64,000 nucleotides of DNA, from contig JAQFVV010006215.1 of the NCBI GenBank assembly GCA_028023455.1, forward strand, positions 4,883,230-4,947,229, given 5' to 3'. Shown piece by piece: positions 49,032 through 61,325 of this stretch. A program made the position numbers and the translations under genes. The notes under the pieces were generated by a model. That model had not been told where the DNA came from. It made no database searches and saw only the letters and a list, made by a program, of their open reading frames with translations. This stretch comes from Epiperipatus broadwayi (lineage: Eukaryota > Onychophora > Udeonychophora > Euonychophora > Peripatidae). Position 1 is the first letter of the stretch. Each line of letters begins with the position of its first letter.

Positions 49032-49470
49032 GCTGTCTGAATTTAATTACTTAGAACACATTGAAAAAATGGAAATAGTATGTGCACTCAAAAATACATT
49101 AACAATACTCTTGAAATCAAAGGTTTTGGCTGTTCTAAGAAGAGGCTTAGAAAGTGTAAGAAAACATCTATTGATACTGTTTGATTATACCACTGAACCA
49201 TATTTTGATATAACTGACATTGATGTCACTATAGAAGTAAATAACATTGGCAGAGCTGTGATTAAAGGAGAGAGGGATGCTGATGGAAATTCTGAAGAAT
49301 GTAACAAATGGAGGTGTATCCAAAATATTACCTTTCTTGTCTCCTCTCTGCTACAGACTTCTGGAAAATTTATGAATGAGAAGCAAATATATATGCTTGT
49401 GTCATCTCTACAATTAGACTCTTACATGAAGAAATGTCTGCTCCAAGAACTTTGGAATCTCTCCCATTGA
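49032..49470 (+). CDS. probable terminal coding exon, unrecognised host protein
   Basis: Open for 146 codons to TGA at 49468, flanked on the left by AATGTAACAG|G (acceptor; an alternative is TTACTTAG at 49053) and on the right by AATAAA at 49499-49504, 29 bp after the stop. GC content rises well above the flanks. The peptide looks like a globular helical protein: helices around KNTLTILLKSKVLAVLRRGL and FLVSSLLQTSGKF, an acidic/Ile strand region (EPYFDITDIDVTIEV), and a C-terminal amphipathic helix. The open frame extends upstream to 49012 without ATG before 49069. It may be the last exon of a host gene whose other exons lie left, or an intact retrocopy fragment. No family assigned. Confidence 0.55.
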
Positions 49471-49498
49471 TGTTATAAATTCATGACTGTTCTATTAA

Positions 49499-49504
49499 AA
49501 TAAA
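49499..49504 (+). terminator. polyadenylation signal AATAAA
   Basis: Canonical hexamer 29 bp after the stop of the 49.0-kb frame. The hexamer is common by chance in such AT-rich DNA, so its value comes from its position. Confidence 0.35.
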
Positions 49505-50989
49505 GCACTCCTCATTTTAGAAAACTAATCCGATAATATATAATAAATTAAACTTGTCTTTTGATTAAAGCTATGATCACTCAAATGAATGTATTGAAAA
49601 TCGAAGATAAATGCTAAATAAAAATTTTACAAATTATTAAATTCCATATTTTGAGACCCTCAGAAACAAAAATATACTGTATCTCAGGGGTAAAACCTGT
49701 TCCCTTTTTAATTAAAATAGAATTGCTACATTCTTCAAAACAACTTTCAGATTCTCTATTGGCACTAGTATTCTTTTATCTAATCACATAATTTAAAATA
49801 CTATACATGGATCCAAACCTTCTGTTTATTTTATCATTCAGCTATGGAGGTAAACATAAAATTTGTTTATTTGTCTTCAAATATAACAGTTGTTATAAAA
49901 TCAAATGCTTATACAATATACCTTGAAACAAAAATAACTGCAAAGATTATAAAAGTTTTTTAAAGGGCTGACATTGTTTTAGCATGAAGCATGCTCAAAT
50001 AATAACTCCAGATATAATATTGATTTTTTTTTTTCAGCTATAATCTTGAATTGCATTGCAGATTATCAGTGAATCTAATCTGTTGACGTCTATCAGATCA
50101 TGCCGCCCTTAAGACGGTTTTAAATTTGACTATTCTCTTTTTTATTTCCCCACTCTTTCTGAACAAGTTTAAAACGACAGGAGAATGTCTTTTTTTCACA
50201 GTTATACATTCTATTGTCAGATGTTTTTTAAATTGACTGCACTTCCTGTTCATCTCTATTCTCTCTAAATATGCTGGGTATTAATAAAGATGAAAAACAC
50301 AAAATCTTTTTTTTTTTCATTTTATTATCTAAATTTAAAAACGTTGATTTTAATCCATTTGCAACGTATTTAGAATACGTTTATGAATACTGAGTCTATA
50401 TCTATAATGCACGCTACCAAAACATATGTTCTATTTACTTGAGTTATCTTTAAGAAAAGTTTATTAATACATATCTAGGTTCATTAAATTAATAATGCCC
50501 TTTACAAAGCAAATGAAGAACTAAGATAACATATATCTTGATAAAAAAAATTGCCTCACATCAACAGACCAATAATCAAAAGGATGCATCTGCTGGGCAT
50601 TTTATTTGTTCCCTGTTTAGGACAAGATTTAGAATATATAGTTTATGAAAAATACTGTTGGTATGAAGCTTTTCTCTCTTGTTGCACAAATAAATTAATC
50701 TACCAGAAACAGAAATGAACATTAGAAACTATAGGATGTCTCAATTGGTGAATAAATAATTAATCTAGATAATCCTGCCATTTACTATTTGACTAATTGA
50801 AGCAATAACTTATTCTAAATACCATATGTATGATTCAACTATCATGATATTTCCCATTTTATTAGAACTACTACTTCTGAACTTTAGTCTTTTAAAACGT
50901 TAAATAAGCGTTTGTGAAATAACTTTTTATCATAAATATTACCAAAATCACACTTTTCTTTATTTTGCTGTAATATATTATATAAATAC
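49505..50989. other. AT-rich DNA, no gene recognised
   Basis: A small CpG-bearing stretch near 50085-50115 (GACGTC, GCCGCCC, AGACGG) stands alone. No exon or element supported. Confidence 0.45.
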
Positions 50990-51121
50990 AATTTATCCAA
51001 ACCACTTCGAACACTTTTTAACAAAACTCTTTATCTGCAGGACAGTCGAAATGTAGGTGTATGTATATATGTACAAATAGAGAGTTTTGCTAAAAAATGT
51101 TCTAAGTGGTTTGGATAACTT
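50990..51121. repeat. inverted repeat with 40-bp arms, same family as 39000-39165
   Basis: ATTTATCCAAACCACTTCG...AAAACTCT (50991-51030) is mirrored by AGAGTTTTGC...AAGTGGTTTGG (51081-51120) with about four mismatches. The loop carries CTGCAGGACAGTCGAAAT and a TGTATGTATATATGTACA palindrome, as in the 39-kb copy. Confidence 0.85.
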
Positions 51122-52094
51122 TTTATCATTATATCACTTTAAATATTATTTTATATTGTAAAAAAAAAATCATAATAACTGTATGACCAGTTTCTGGAAT
51201 GATCGTGTAATATTCAATCAACAAAGTAATAATTTCGTCTAGGAATTAATCCAGAAAACTTGTACATTCGAGTTCACAATTCTAATATTGAACTAATCCT
51301 TTCTTCTATTACAAGATTAAAATTTTATTAAAAATTTTAACATTTAAAAATATTGGGGTTTTTGAATATACATATATCATTAAATGCTATAAATTATATT
51401 AATTCAAATTTTTAACTTTGTATATATATACACTGTACATTGCATTGTGTTTAAACTTAAACTACCCAACTTTATTACTTATACTGTATTTAAGTCAAAT
51501 AAATTGAACCTGATCTATGTATTATTAAAATTTATTTTATCTAATTAAGGTTTTATACTATATGAAATATTAATTCATTTATCATTTTCTATTGTTTTTA
51601 TACATAGTGAGAAAGAATTTGCTTAAATACAATATATTATTTATACAGACTGTCAGAACCATTAATTAAATAGTAGATATAGCTAACTATATATGTGTAT
51701 TTTTGATTAGACAAATATTCGTGGTTTTATGTATTGTCTATTATTTTTGGATAGATAATAATCAACTATATATAATTTTCGTAGAGGTAAAGTTGTAGTT
51801 TTATATAGATTGATGCTGTTTCAAATTCATGATTTTACAGCCTTCTAATTTATTTATTTTATTCATAAATCATATTATACATTAACTATACGTGCTACTG
51901 TAGTTTGTTTTATTTTAAACTTATTCTGCTTTAGATCTTACTCATGTTTCTCACGGTCCTTCAACTATATAAACTTAGTAAACCTTACTAGAAAAATTGT
52001 TGTCATGACTATCTGAAAAGAAGACATTTTTCAAAATCAACTTCTTAGCCAGCTAGCTTTTTTATTATATTATTTTATCCACCAGAACAGTAAA
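51122..52094. other. AT-rich DNA, no gene recognised
   Basis: No supported feature. Confidence 0.5.
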
Positions 52095-52640
52095 TGTCTG
52101 TGACCTTTATGCAGTCCAAGAAATCACATAATCAAATCGGGACTAGCAGTAGCAGGGATCCCATCACTTATTTTCTACGCCTCGATAAGTTCTTCTCGGG
52201 GAGCCTTTACTGATATATAGATGCCTTCCTCGTCGAGTCAGGCAGCCTTCGTTAACGAATATGTCGCTATCACAAATTTTAAGTTACAAAGCCAATTCTT
52301 AAAAACATTATCCCTTCGCTCGTATAATCGTGTTTAACACTCGTTAATTGTTGACAGACAAATGCGGTTTACATGCTCCAGGTCTAGCACAACTCGTTCA
52401 CACAATAACTAGGTTTGTCGTTTGACTAAATTCCGCTTCAATACGCTACAGACAAAATCTTCATAAAAAAACATTTACGTTATTTCTCTGAAAAGAAGCC
52501 AAAATAGCCAAGTTGCACGTTCAGAATTTTGAAAAGCGACCATCTCACCGCACAAAGCATACAGTGTTCTCACAAACGTGGCCGGTAAATGCTACAGTGA
52601 CAAGCACGTTTATTTTTAACAAGCTAATAGCAAAAATGGT
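52095..52640. promoter_or_regulatory. CpG-bearing patch, possible promoter or first exon region
   Basis: CpG frequency is clearly raised for ~550 bp (TCGGGAC, TACGCCTCG, CTCGGGG, CTCGTCGAG, GTTAACGAA, TTCGCTCG, CACCGCAC, GTGGCCGG) against a nearly CpG-free background. Short frames exist (for example a 28-codon frame at ~52135-52215 on the plus strand) but none has start and splice support. It most resembles an unmethylated regulatory region. Confidence 0.4.
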
Positions 52641-52947
52641 TTGTACATCGGAGTCATTTGTACAAAAGTATTCAAAAATATTCTATTAGAAAAAAACTGA
52701 ACTAAATAAATGAAAGCTAGCAGTATTGTCGTTCACAAATGTATAATCTATCAGTAATTTACTCATATATATGTGCTGTGTATGTGTCATATAAACTACT
52801 AAAGAGCAAATTTTTTTGATTCTAAAAATTATCCTGATAAGAGCGCTACACTTAAAAAAATATCATTTGATCATTATTACTATGAATGCCAAATATTTTA
52901 TATCTATCTCTTGTCAAAAAGTGTAGTACTGTAGCATCTACTATTTG

Positions 52948-52969
52948 TGACGTCATTAATATTACGTAA
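52948..52969. promoter_or_regulatory. two palindromic bZIP-type sites
   Basis: TGACGTCA (52948-52955), the full cAMP-response element, is followed six bases later by TTACGTAA (52962-52969), the palindromic PAR-bZIP/C/EBP-type site. Both lie in a CpG-bearing stretch just right of the 52.1-52.6 kb patch. Function as a promoter or enhancer is inferred. Confidence 0.4.
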
Positions 52970-53589
52970 GCACGAACGTACTTTAAGCGTGAGTACGCGT
53001 ATGCGGCATTTTTTTTTTTTTTAGAAAGCGGATTTGATAATTTATAATTTTAACGGCTTTTAGCAACAAATATTGCAAATAAATAATTAAAAATACTTAT
53101 TTAAGTGTATGTGTTTAATATGTACAAATGTGTGCTTGCAAGCAAAGAATATTAATAACTATAATATCACTGAGTATAATAATTCTAATTTTATTTCATT
53201 ATGGTAATCATTATTAAATGTTATCGTTGGTTGAATAAATATTTTTGGGGTAAATAATTTAATATATATAGTTGCAAAAAAATTTCTATCAACTAAAAGT
53301 TTTTTTGATTCGTTTTTGGGAGCCTTAATTAAAATAATCAAACAAGACAAACTTATTAATTCCTATTCCATATGTTCATAATTGATATTATAATTACCAC
53401 TGTAATTTTTTCCCCTAATAAACCAAGGGAAAAGGAGACTGGTTATCCAGCAATATATGTCTTACAACATAGTAAATTGAATACCTTTATCTTGAAGTTT
53501 AAAAGCAAAAAAATATGATCTTGCCTTAATAATGTTCTGAGACGTGTATATATATATATGTGTGTGTGTGTTTTATGATCATCTGCATA

Positions 53590-54625
53590 TTCAAGTTATA
53601 CAGGTAAAACCTTGAACATGCACTTTAAAGGAAAGCCTAGTTCATTTCTTGGTTTTCCATTTTATTTGAGTAATTTAGAAATGCGGAATAGGATACAAAA
53701 CAAACTTAAAAGTAAAATTGAAAAAGTCATGCATTCCTTATCTAAATCATACTTATCTTTTTATTCAAAGTCATCACTGATTAATATGTTGATTCTAACT
53801 AGAATTACATATTATTCACCTATAATAATATTTACTAAAGCTTTGACAACATATGTATATTCCCAATGTAGAAAGCTTATCTGGGGTAGACGGATAGAAA
53901 ACATTTCATTGAGACCCCTTCGATGTTCACTAGCAGCAAATGGATTTGGTTTACACAATATTAATGTATTTGTGGTCCAAAAAACACTTAACCTAATATT
54001 TTTATGCTCAGAGATATTTCCACAACTGAAAATAACAATGAAAATTACACCAACAGATAAACCTCATCCAGGTAATGGATACTAGAAACATCTCATATCG
54101 ACAATCACATCCATTCCTAATTGTTCTCCACTTATGATTAAATTTAAATATTGGAAGGTCTACTCAATATTGCATATTCCTTCCGAGGATCTGGTAAATT
54201 CAGCTATCCTCAACTTTAATAACAAACTTTTAATTAGGAAATTTAAATTTTGGATGCTAGAGCCAAATTACTGTGATTTTCTTATTAACGTAAACCTTGA
54301 TCGCCTGCCTATATTGAATTTCTACAGACATAAAAGGCAATGTATAAAGTAGATGATCAATGTAATCTGTGTCATAAAAATGTAAAAACATGGGCTCAAT
54401 TTTTTTTTGAATGTCCATGTTTTAATAATATAAGATCTGCCATTCCTGGGTTTTTCAATAAATCCAACTTTAATGTAGAGCATACACCTTCATTCTATAT
54501 TCATGGTTGTGCACTCAGTGCATATTTATGTATAATAATAACTCTCAAAGACATCCTAATACATTCTGGAATAAATTAGAAACAATCAAAGCAAGAGAAG
54601 GAAGATAACCCCTGATAATAAATTT
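53590..54625 (+). pseudogene. decayed 3' part of a LINE ORF2 related to 33742-36975
   Basis: The first segment (to 54085) aligns with the intact ORF2 from its SLYTGK motif on: SSFLGFPFYLSNLEMR, NRIQNKLK, SLSKSYLSFYSKSSLIN, GFGLHNINVF, MKITPTD. The second (54134-54352) matches the region around ALEPKYFDF (here MLEPNYCDF), and a frameshift near 54340 leads to the CX2C...C knuckle (CNLCHK ... FFECPCF). A last match, NTFWNKLETIKAREGR, ends near 54610. It is 5'-truncated within the reverse transcriptase thumb, preceded by (TA)n(TG)n, and has no AAT tail. Divergence shows an older or sister family. Confidence 0.88.
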
Positions 54626-57600
54626 CATGCCACTTGATCTCTTTTATGACCACATGTGAAGTCTCAGCTCATTACAACTAGCTCTGAATGATAAAAGAGC
54701 AGAAAAAATGTAGAATATTTGGATATAATTATATTGTCTGTATAGATTTTTCCCTCCATTGTAATAGATTTGTATGTATTACTGTTACATTTTACTTATA
54801 TTAAACATATAACAATGACAATTATCATTGTTATACTGTTTCATCTATGTAACAGAATCATTGTTTGTTTGTTTGTTTGTTTTTATTATTTTTTATTGGT
54901 GCTAAATAGGCAAATTGTATAAACATATAACAATTATCAATGTAAGTAATCTATAATCATTGTAACTCAATAATGTTTCTATTGGCATTAATGTAGCTAG
55001 ATAAAATAAATGTAAAATATTAATGTACATCTCATGATTCATATTGCTTTAAAACTGTTGTAAGAGTCATGAATGATTCAATCTTTTTTATAATATATAT
55101 CATGGAATTTGAAAAAACATAGTAATTAAAAGTAAGTTTTCTTTATATTAAATATCAAATTTTTATCTAAAAGTATTTCTTAATCCTTTCAACAACATCT
55201 TTGTAGGATTTTTATCAAAATATGTTATACAAGCTTTAATTTTAAAAAATTTCTTAATCTAATTAAAATAGATAGTGGAATTTTAGAATTACTACTATAC
55301 CTATTATAACTAAAACATGTTTTAATTATCAAAATCAGAGTAAAACATCAAAAAGACCTTTTTAAATGTTTAATTTATAAATTTTTTTAAATTCAAAATT
55401 ATTATTTAATTCTTAATTGTTATTCCAATGTAATATAGTAAATATCTATAAAAAAAATTTGTTTGTGTTTGTTTCTGCTTTTTCTTTCAACTTTTATATA
55501 TATGTGCACACATGCATTACTATATTATTGTATGCCATGAATCACATAACCATCTCAATATATATTGAAAATCAAAGAGGAAATTTTTTACATCTGTTTT
55601 GAAAAATATAAGACATTAAATAATAATAAAAGAACTCCACACTTTGTTTATAAACTTAAAAAGACAAATAAAAGAAAGTATTTTCATCTGCAAAATTAAT
55701 AATTTTTTTTGATGCAAGCTTAAAAAACAAAACCATCAATAAGATGAGATATGATCTTTACTAATAAAAATACAACTGTCTAAGAAAAATTGAAAATAAA
55801 AGGAACATATATTTTAAAAATATCTTCAAAAAATATTATTGGAAAAAACTTGATCAAGCTCTGATTTTTATTTGTGTAAGATAGGAAAATAAAGTTAAGA
55901 ATAGTCATCTAATAATCAAAGATCTTGTAAGATTTTGAGAAATAAAGATGAAACAAGATTGTCAAATCTTGTAAGTTTATAATTGTGTAAAAAAAAATAT
56001 GATGGTATGTCTGCATGTAATATATATATATATATTATCAAAAAACAAAACTTAATAAAAAAAACATTTTAAAACTTCCTATCAAAAATATATAACCAAT
56101 TCCATCAACTGTTTTTTCTAGTGCTGTATTTAAATATTTATACTAAGTTGCTATCTCCCTCTTCTTTAAAAATATTAGCTAGTATGTAACTTTTCAAATA
56201 TGATTACTACAACATTTTTATCAATCTAAAAATAAGCTTCTGTTAAAATGTTCATTTACCCCTCTTGAATGTTTTTTATTTATTAAGAATTGCAATAAAT
56301 AGCACTTATATATCTCTTTTATCTGATATTTACATTTTCCACAATTTTTTTTTACTTCCAGTAACAATTATAAATGAAAAAATAACATAGCTAAAACTAT
56401 GACTATCCAATTGCAAAACTTTATTACAAATTCTTTTAGATAATCATTCATACTAAATTCTAGGATAAAATCAAAAGCATAATTATATAAAAAAAAAGCC
56501 TTTCATCCACCAATATATTATTTCTACTTTAATTGTTATTACTATATAATAACTGTTCTATCATTTTAAATATAAGAGTAGATATGATATTAGTCTATTT
56601 ATTATTAAATCTTACAAAAGATGGTTCTAAAATAAAAATACTGAAATACAGATATACTATCTTTGAATTACAAATATACTATCTTTGCCAAAACCTTAAC
56701 GATGACCACTAATTAGCAAAAAATAATCACCAGCAACATATCTATATAATAACTACATGAGCAAATGTTTTGGTTTACAATCTTAAAGTATTTTTTGAGT
56801 AGCATGTTGTTAGTTTAAATAGCATTAAAAATAAAGTGACTGATAAAAGCATTGGGGCAAATCCAGTGCTCATTATTTAAAAAAAAAAGTCAGTAGTCAG
56901 AAACTCATATGAAAATGTGAATATAGCATTACCATCTAATATCCATTGATTGTTAAGCTTGCAGAAAATGTTATTACTAACAAGGTGTTCGTATTTGGAA
57001 AGTTTAAATAAAATTTAAAAATTTTCTATACATTCAACATTCACTCATAAATGATGGAAATAGTCCAACATATCACATCCAATGACTTAATACTTTTAAT
57101 GCAGATTAAAAATAAAAAAACATAATTATAAAATAATAGAAAAGCAATAAAATAAAGTAAGGGAAAGAGAAAAATTATCTAAGTTTAGGAAGTTGCCATA
57201 AAATGTATGATTATTTGTATATTTATTTTATTGTGAAAATGAAATACTTACTTTGAAAATATTACAGATTTCAGTTTACATTTCCACATTCATTTTTTTT
57301 GTTTATTTGCTTTTTACCCAAATCAAACTGACCAATTAGGCAGTAAAGTATTATGATTAAACCGCACGGAATTTGAACAATTGGTTATGAAATCCGCAAA
57401 AACTGAAAGTATTTATGTTTTTGTTAAAATTTAAAAGTCAAAATTAATTTCATATATTATTTTTCTGACTTTGGTAGAATATTTGTGTACGAATAACAAT
57501 ATTTGTTTTTTCTTCGTATTTATGTTGATATTTATTTCAGTGTTTTATATTAGATTATTAAGTACGATAAAAGAATGTTCAAAATGACCATTTGTTTTTA

Positions 57601-58984
57601 AAATCTCAATGTGTTATTTTTGAAGCAATAATATAAGAAAATTTCATCAATTTATTTACCTGAAACTGAAAAAAAAGGCATAATATCTTGCCAAGTTGCA
57701 TAAAAATTAAACAAATTAAAAATGCAGTTATCCTGAAAATTAAACTGAATAATATTATTAGAATAAATTTTATATGGCATACCATAATAACAATTTACAA
57801 GTCAGGCTTTCTAGGGTCATTTTAATAAACTTGCAAATAAGCTCTTTGCCTTGCCTCTTTGTTCTTTCGCTCCCTCACACATATATAAACTCAATTCAGT
57901 AACGAGACAAAAAAAATGGGTCACTTTTGTCTTAATTCTACATTATTATATGGATAGCATATCAATTTGTTGACATATTTATATATTGTATTAAGAAAAA
58001 GAGTGGTGCATATATTGATGATTCATATAAATATAGACAGATGAATAAATTCATAAATACATAATCTCTTTATATAATTTATTAGCCATTTGGGCTTTAT
58101 CACTGTTTTCTTTATAAATGTAAACTGCATAACAATAAAAAATATCCTAATTACTTTTAATTAATACGAATACTGGTTAATGATCAAATCATGTATTACT
58201 TACATAATCATTTTCTGCCATTTGTACAAGTTACTAAGTATCACCATAAACTAATCCATCACTGGAGGAGTTGTATTCAATTCTCATCTACAAATATTTT
58301 TATATATATAACACTTGAAAATGAATGCCACCTTTATTTTGAAAAAATATCTATGGATGTATTATCTTCCCAAATTTTACACCATTAACACCCCCAATAC
58401 TCCATCAGCTCTTAATGTGATTGCCCAGGATCGAGAACAAATTATTCTGTTATGCATTTGGAAATTAGATAGGAACTGCACAAATATCTAAATATATTTT
58501 TATAACAAAAACAATTTATTCAAAAACTTTGTTTTGTACCTATCATTACAAACATCCATTTTACTCAGACATACATCATTTTTATCTTCTAATGTGCACA
58601 CATCGAGAGGAGAATGTCTGAGAATTATTTTAAAATTTTATTACAACAGGCGTTAACCCCTATTTCCAATATATACACTTTTTTTAATAGAATATAAATC
58701 ATTATAATCAAAAATTTAACATTAATATTAATAATTATAATCAGAAAACATAATAATGGTAATCAAAGTACTATTAACAATAAAAATAAAATATTTTATC
58801 ATATTGAAACTATTTTTAATTATTAAAACCACTTACTCACATATTTACATATTTGTATAATTAAAATGTCTTACCTCAGCTTGGTTAATAACTCGGTAAG
58901 TTTAGTTTTAATAAACAGATATACCAACACATAGCAGTCAATAAGTCTACCTTTGTATTGTTCTATGATTGTCTTCAGTCTCAG
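54626..58984. other. AT-rich DNA, no gene recognised
   Basis: Includes (TTTG)n at 54864-54883. Around 58190-58490 the plus strand has ordinary GC and a 65-codon frame with no motif; it may be decayed element sequence. Nothing else is supported. Confidence 0.5.
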
Positions 58985-60290
58985 TTGAGATAAACTTCAC
59001 ATCATATGACCACTTTTTTCTTATTCTTACACAATCTCTTACAATAGTGATAACTCTCAATATAGTAGTGCCACACAGTGCAAACCATAATAATCAATGA
59101 ATGATAGTAAATTTGTGCATCAAAGTTCCTATTTAGTGCTAATTCATCTAATATTTCCAGACTAGTTTCTAGCTTATGACTTTAATCATTGATGAATCTT
59201 AACTCTTAGAACACTGCACCTAACCCTTTAGATTTAATACAACTCTCCAGCAGTGACTTTTTATCTTTTTAGTTAACTTTTACAGTTTATGAGCCTAAGC
59301 TGAAAATACAGTAATGTTTTCAATCTTAGCTAATTACTTTATATAGTTATATATGTATGAACTCTGTTCATATATTTTACAGTCTTTGGTTTTTTTAATA
59401 ATCATAGCCACTAATGTCCTTTTTGCCAGGATTGGTATTAAATCACTAAAATGACATATGACCATCATTTCTTATGTTTACATAATCTGTAAACAGATCT
59501 CTTCATACAATAGTGCCACCAAGTACAAGCCATAGTAATCAATAAATGTTAGAAGGTTTGGGCTCATTGCAGTATAGTTAACTAAAAAGATAAAATGTGG
59601 CTGCTAAAGAGTTGCATTAGATCCAAAGTTCTTTGTGCAATATTCTTAAATCCAAGACTTCATTGATGAAAGCCATAAACTAAAAACTAGTTTAGAGATA
59701 TTGGATAACAGGCACTAGATAAAAATTTTGAGTTTAGAAAAATTGGATGAATAGGTAGTAGATAAGGATTTTTATGCACAAACTTTCTAGCCATTTATTG
59801 ATTACTTTGGCTTGCACTTGATGGAACTATTGTTTTACCAGATTGTGTAAGCATAAATAATGGTGGTCATGTGATGTTTTGATGGCTTCATATCAATCCT
59901 GACCAAAGGATACTGATGTCAATTGTTTTTAAAAATCCAAAAATATCAAAATGTTTAGTTACTGAATTGGGTTCAGATCTGTATAATTATAGAAGCAAAT
60001 TTTATTGGATTAAATACATTATTCTGCTTTTAGTTTGGATTCATATATTTATGGTTAACTAAAGAGTTAAAAGTGGCTGCTAGAGAGTTGCATTAGATCC
60101 AAGGATCTAGGTGTTGTATTTTCAGATCCAAAAATACTCACCCGTGAAAGCCATAAGATAGAAATTAGTTTGGAGATATTGGACGAATATGTCCTAGAAA
60201 AGGATTTTAATAGCCAAATCTTTCTAGCATCCATTGATTAGTATGGTTTTCACTAGGGAAAGGGCCACTATTGTATGATATGGAGATAGT
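58985..60290. repeat. inverted and direct copies of a ~300-bp repeat
   Basis: The unit GTTAACTAAA-AGATAAAA, GTGGCTGCTA(A/G)AGAGTTGCATTAGATCC, then GAAAGCCATAA and ATATTGGA occurs forward at about 59575-59900 and 60050-60290, and reversed at about 58985-59285 with a partial reversed piece near 59455-59545. The reversed and first forward copies form a palindrome of ~900 bp. Non-coding; MITE or SINE-like amplification with inversion is the likely origin. Confidence 0.82.
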
Positions 60291-61244
60291 TGCTTCTGTT
60301 TTTTTTGTGTGTGTATTTTTGGTCAATCACCATTAATAATCTAATTAATCAGAAGGCTTGATAAACTGTGGAAAATGATAAAACACTTTCAGATGGTCTT
60401 GCAATACACGTTAGTTCATTATTTGGGAGGCTATGGTAAATGCATATCACATGGCTTTAATGGATGCCATTCACAAGAAATTTATCATTATAGCTGATAT
60501 ATTACTAAAAGATATTTCCACTCTTAATGCATTTATTTATCACTCAATTATTGAAGCATTGAACAACTGCTATATTCTGAACTTTTCCATGTATTAACAA
60601 AAATACTTATTTAATTGCATGATCCTCTTTGATGGCAATTTCATGCACTTTTACCTTCAGCCACTGCACAATAAGAAGATACCTTCCCATTAACCTGTTT
60701 CATTTATTTTCTTCTTATTGCTTTTTTTTTCTTTATTTTTACATTCGTTTTATTTTAGTAATATAATTACTACTAAGCTGTCTTTCCATCAACATCTGAT
60801 TACCAGCTTTAATAAAATAATAACTTTTTACAATTATTACTTTTTTCTTAAATTTGTTTTCAACTTTTGGAAACTTATATGTATGGTATATAACTTTGAT
60901 TGTTTATCTTTATTAATTATATATCTATATTCATCTTTTTTATCTCTACAAGATCTTAGATATGTTATTTACTTTGAACTCTTTCCTACTATAATAATTT
61001 AAAAGTCAAATAGAGATCTATTTAAGAATTATTTTTCTACCTTTTAGTAGAATAACTAAGCCTATAAAATTTAAAATATGCTACTTTTAAAAATCTTTTA
61101 ATTTCATGTTTAGTTTTCTTTCAAATAAATTAACTTTCAATCACTTATTTAATAAGTTTAATAATTTTTTATTTACATAATTCGGTCGAACATTCTGAAT
61201 GATTCTTACCAGTTACGATCAAGAATAGAGACAGTTTTTTTCTC
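60291..61244. other. AT-rich DNA, no gene recognised
   Basis: A 94-codon Phe/Leu/Ile-rich plus frame at 60718-61002 reflects T-rich composition; no signal, motif or splice support. Confidence 0.45.
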
Positions 61245-61325
61245 TCTAACTAGAGAGGTCAGCGGGGCTGCTTTACAAGCACTTGTCCCGGGTTAGCGAG
61301 TTCGCTTCCCGGCTGATGCTATAAC
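61245..61325 (+). repeat. tRNA-like patch, possible SINE head or decayed tRNA
   Basis: GC-rich island in AT-rich DNA. GGTCAGCGGGGCTGC resembles a tRNA A-box/D-arm, TGCTTTACAAGCA a short anticodon-arm hairpin, and CCGGG ... TTCGCTT-CCCGG a T-arm with B-box-like GTTCGCTTCC, but with extra bases in the T loop. It cannot be a normal tRNA. A poly-A-like run follows at 61333-61341, as in SINEs. Confidence 0.35.

Noticed and set aside
53159-53350. 63-codon minus frame left of the decayed LINE
   Set aside because: No motif, lies in AT-rich sequence, no sign of coding composition.
60718-61002. 94-codon Phe/Leu-rich frame that looks like a membrane protein
   Set aside because: Composition follows from T-rich DNA; no start context or conserved motif.
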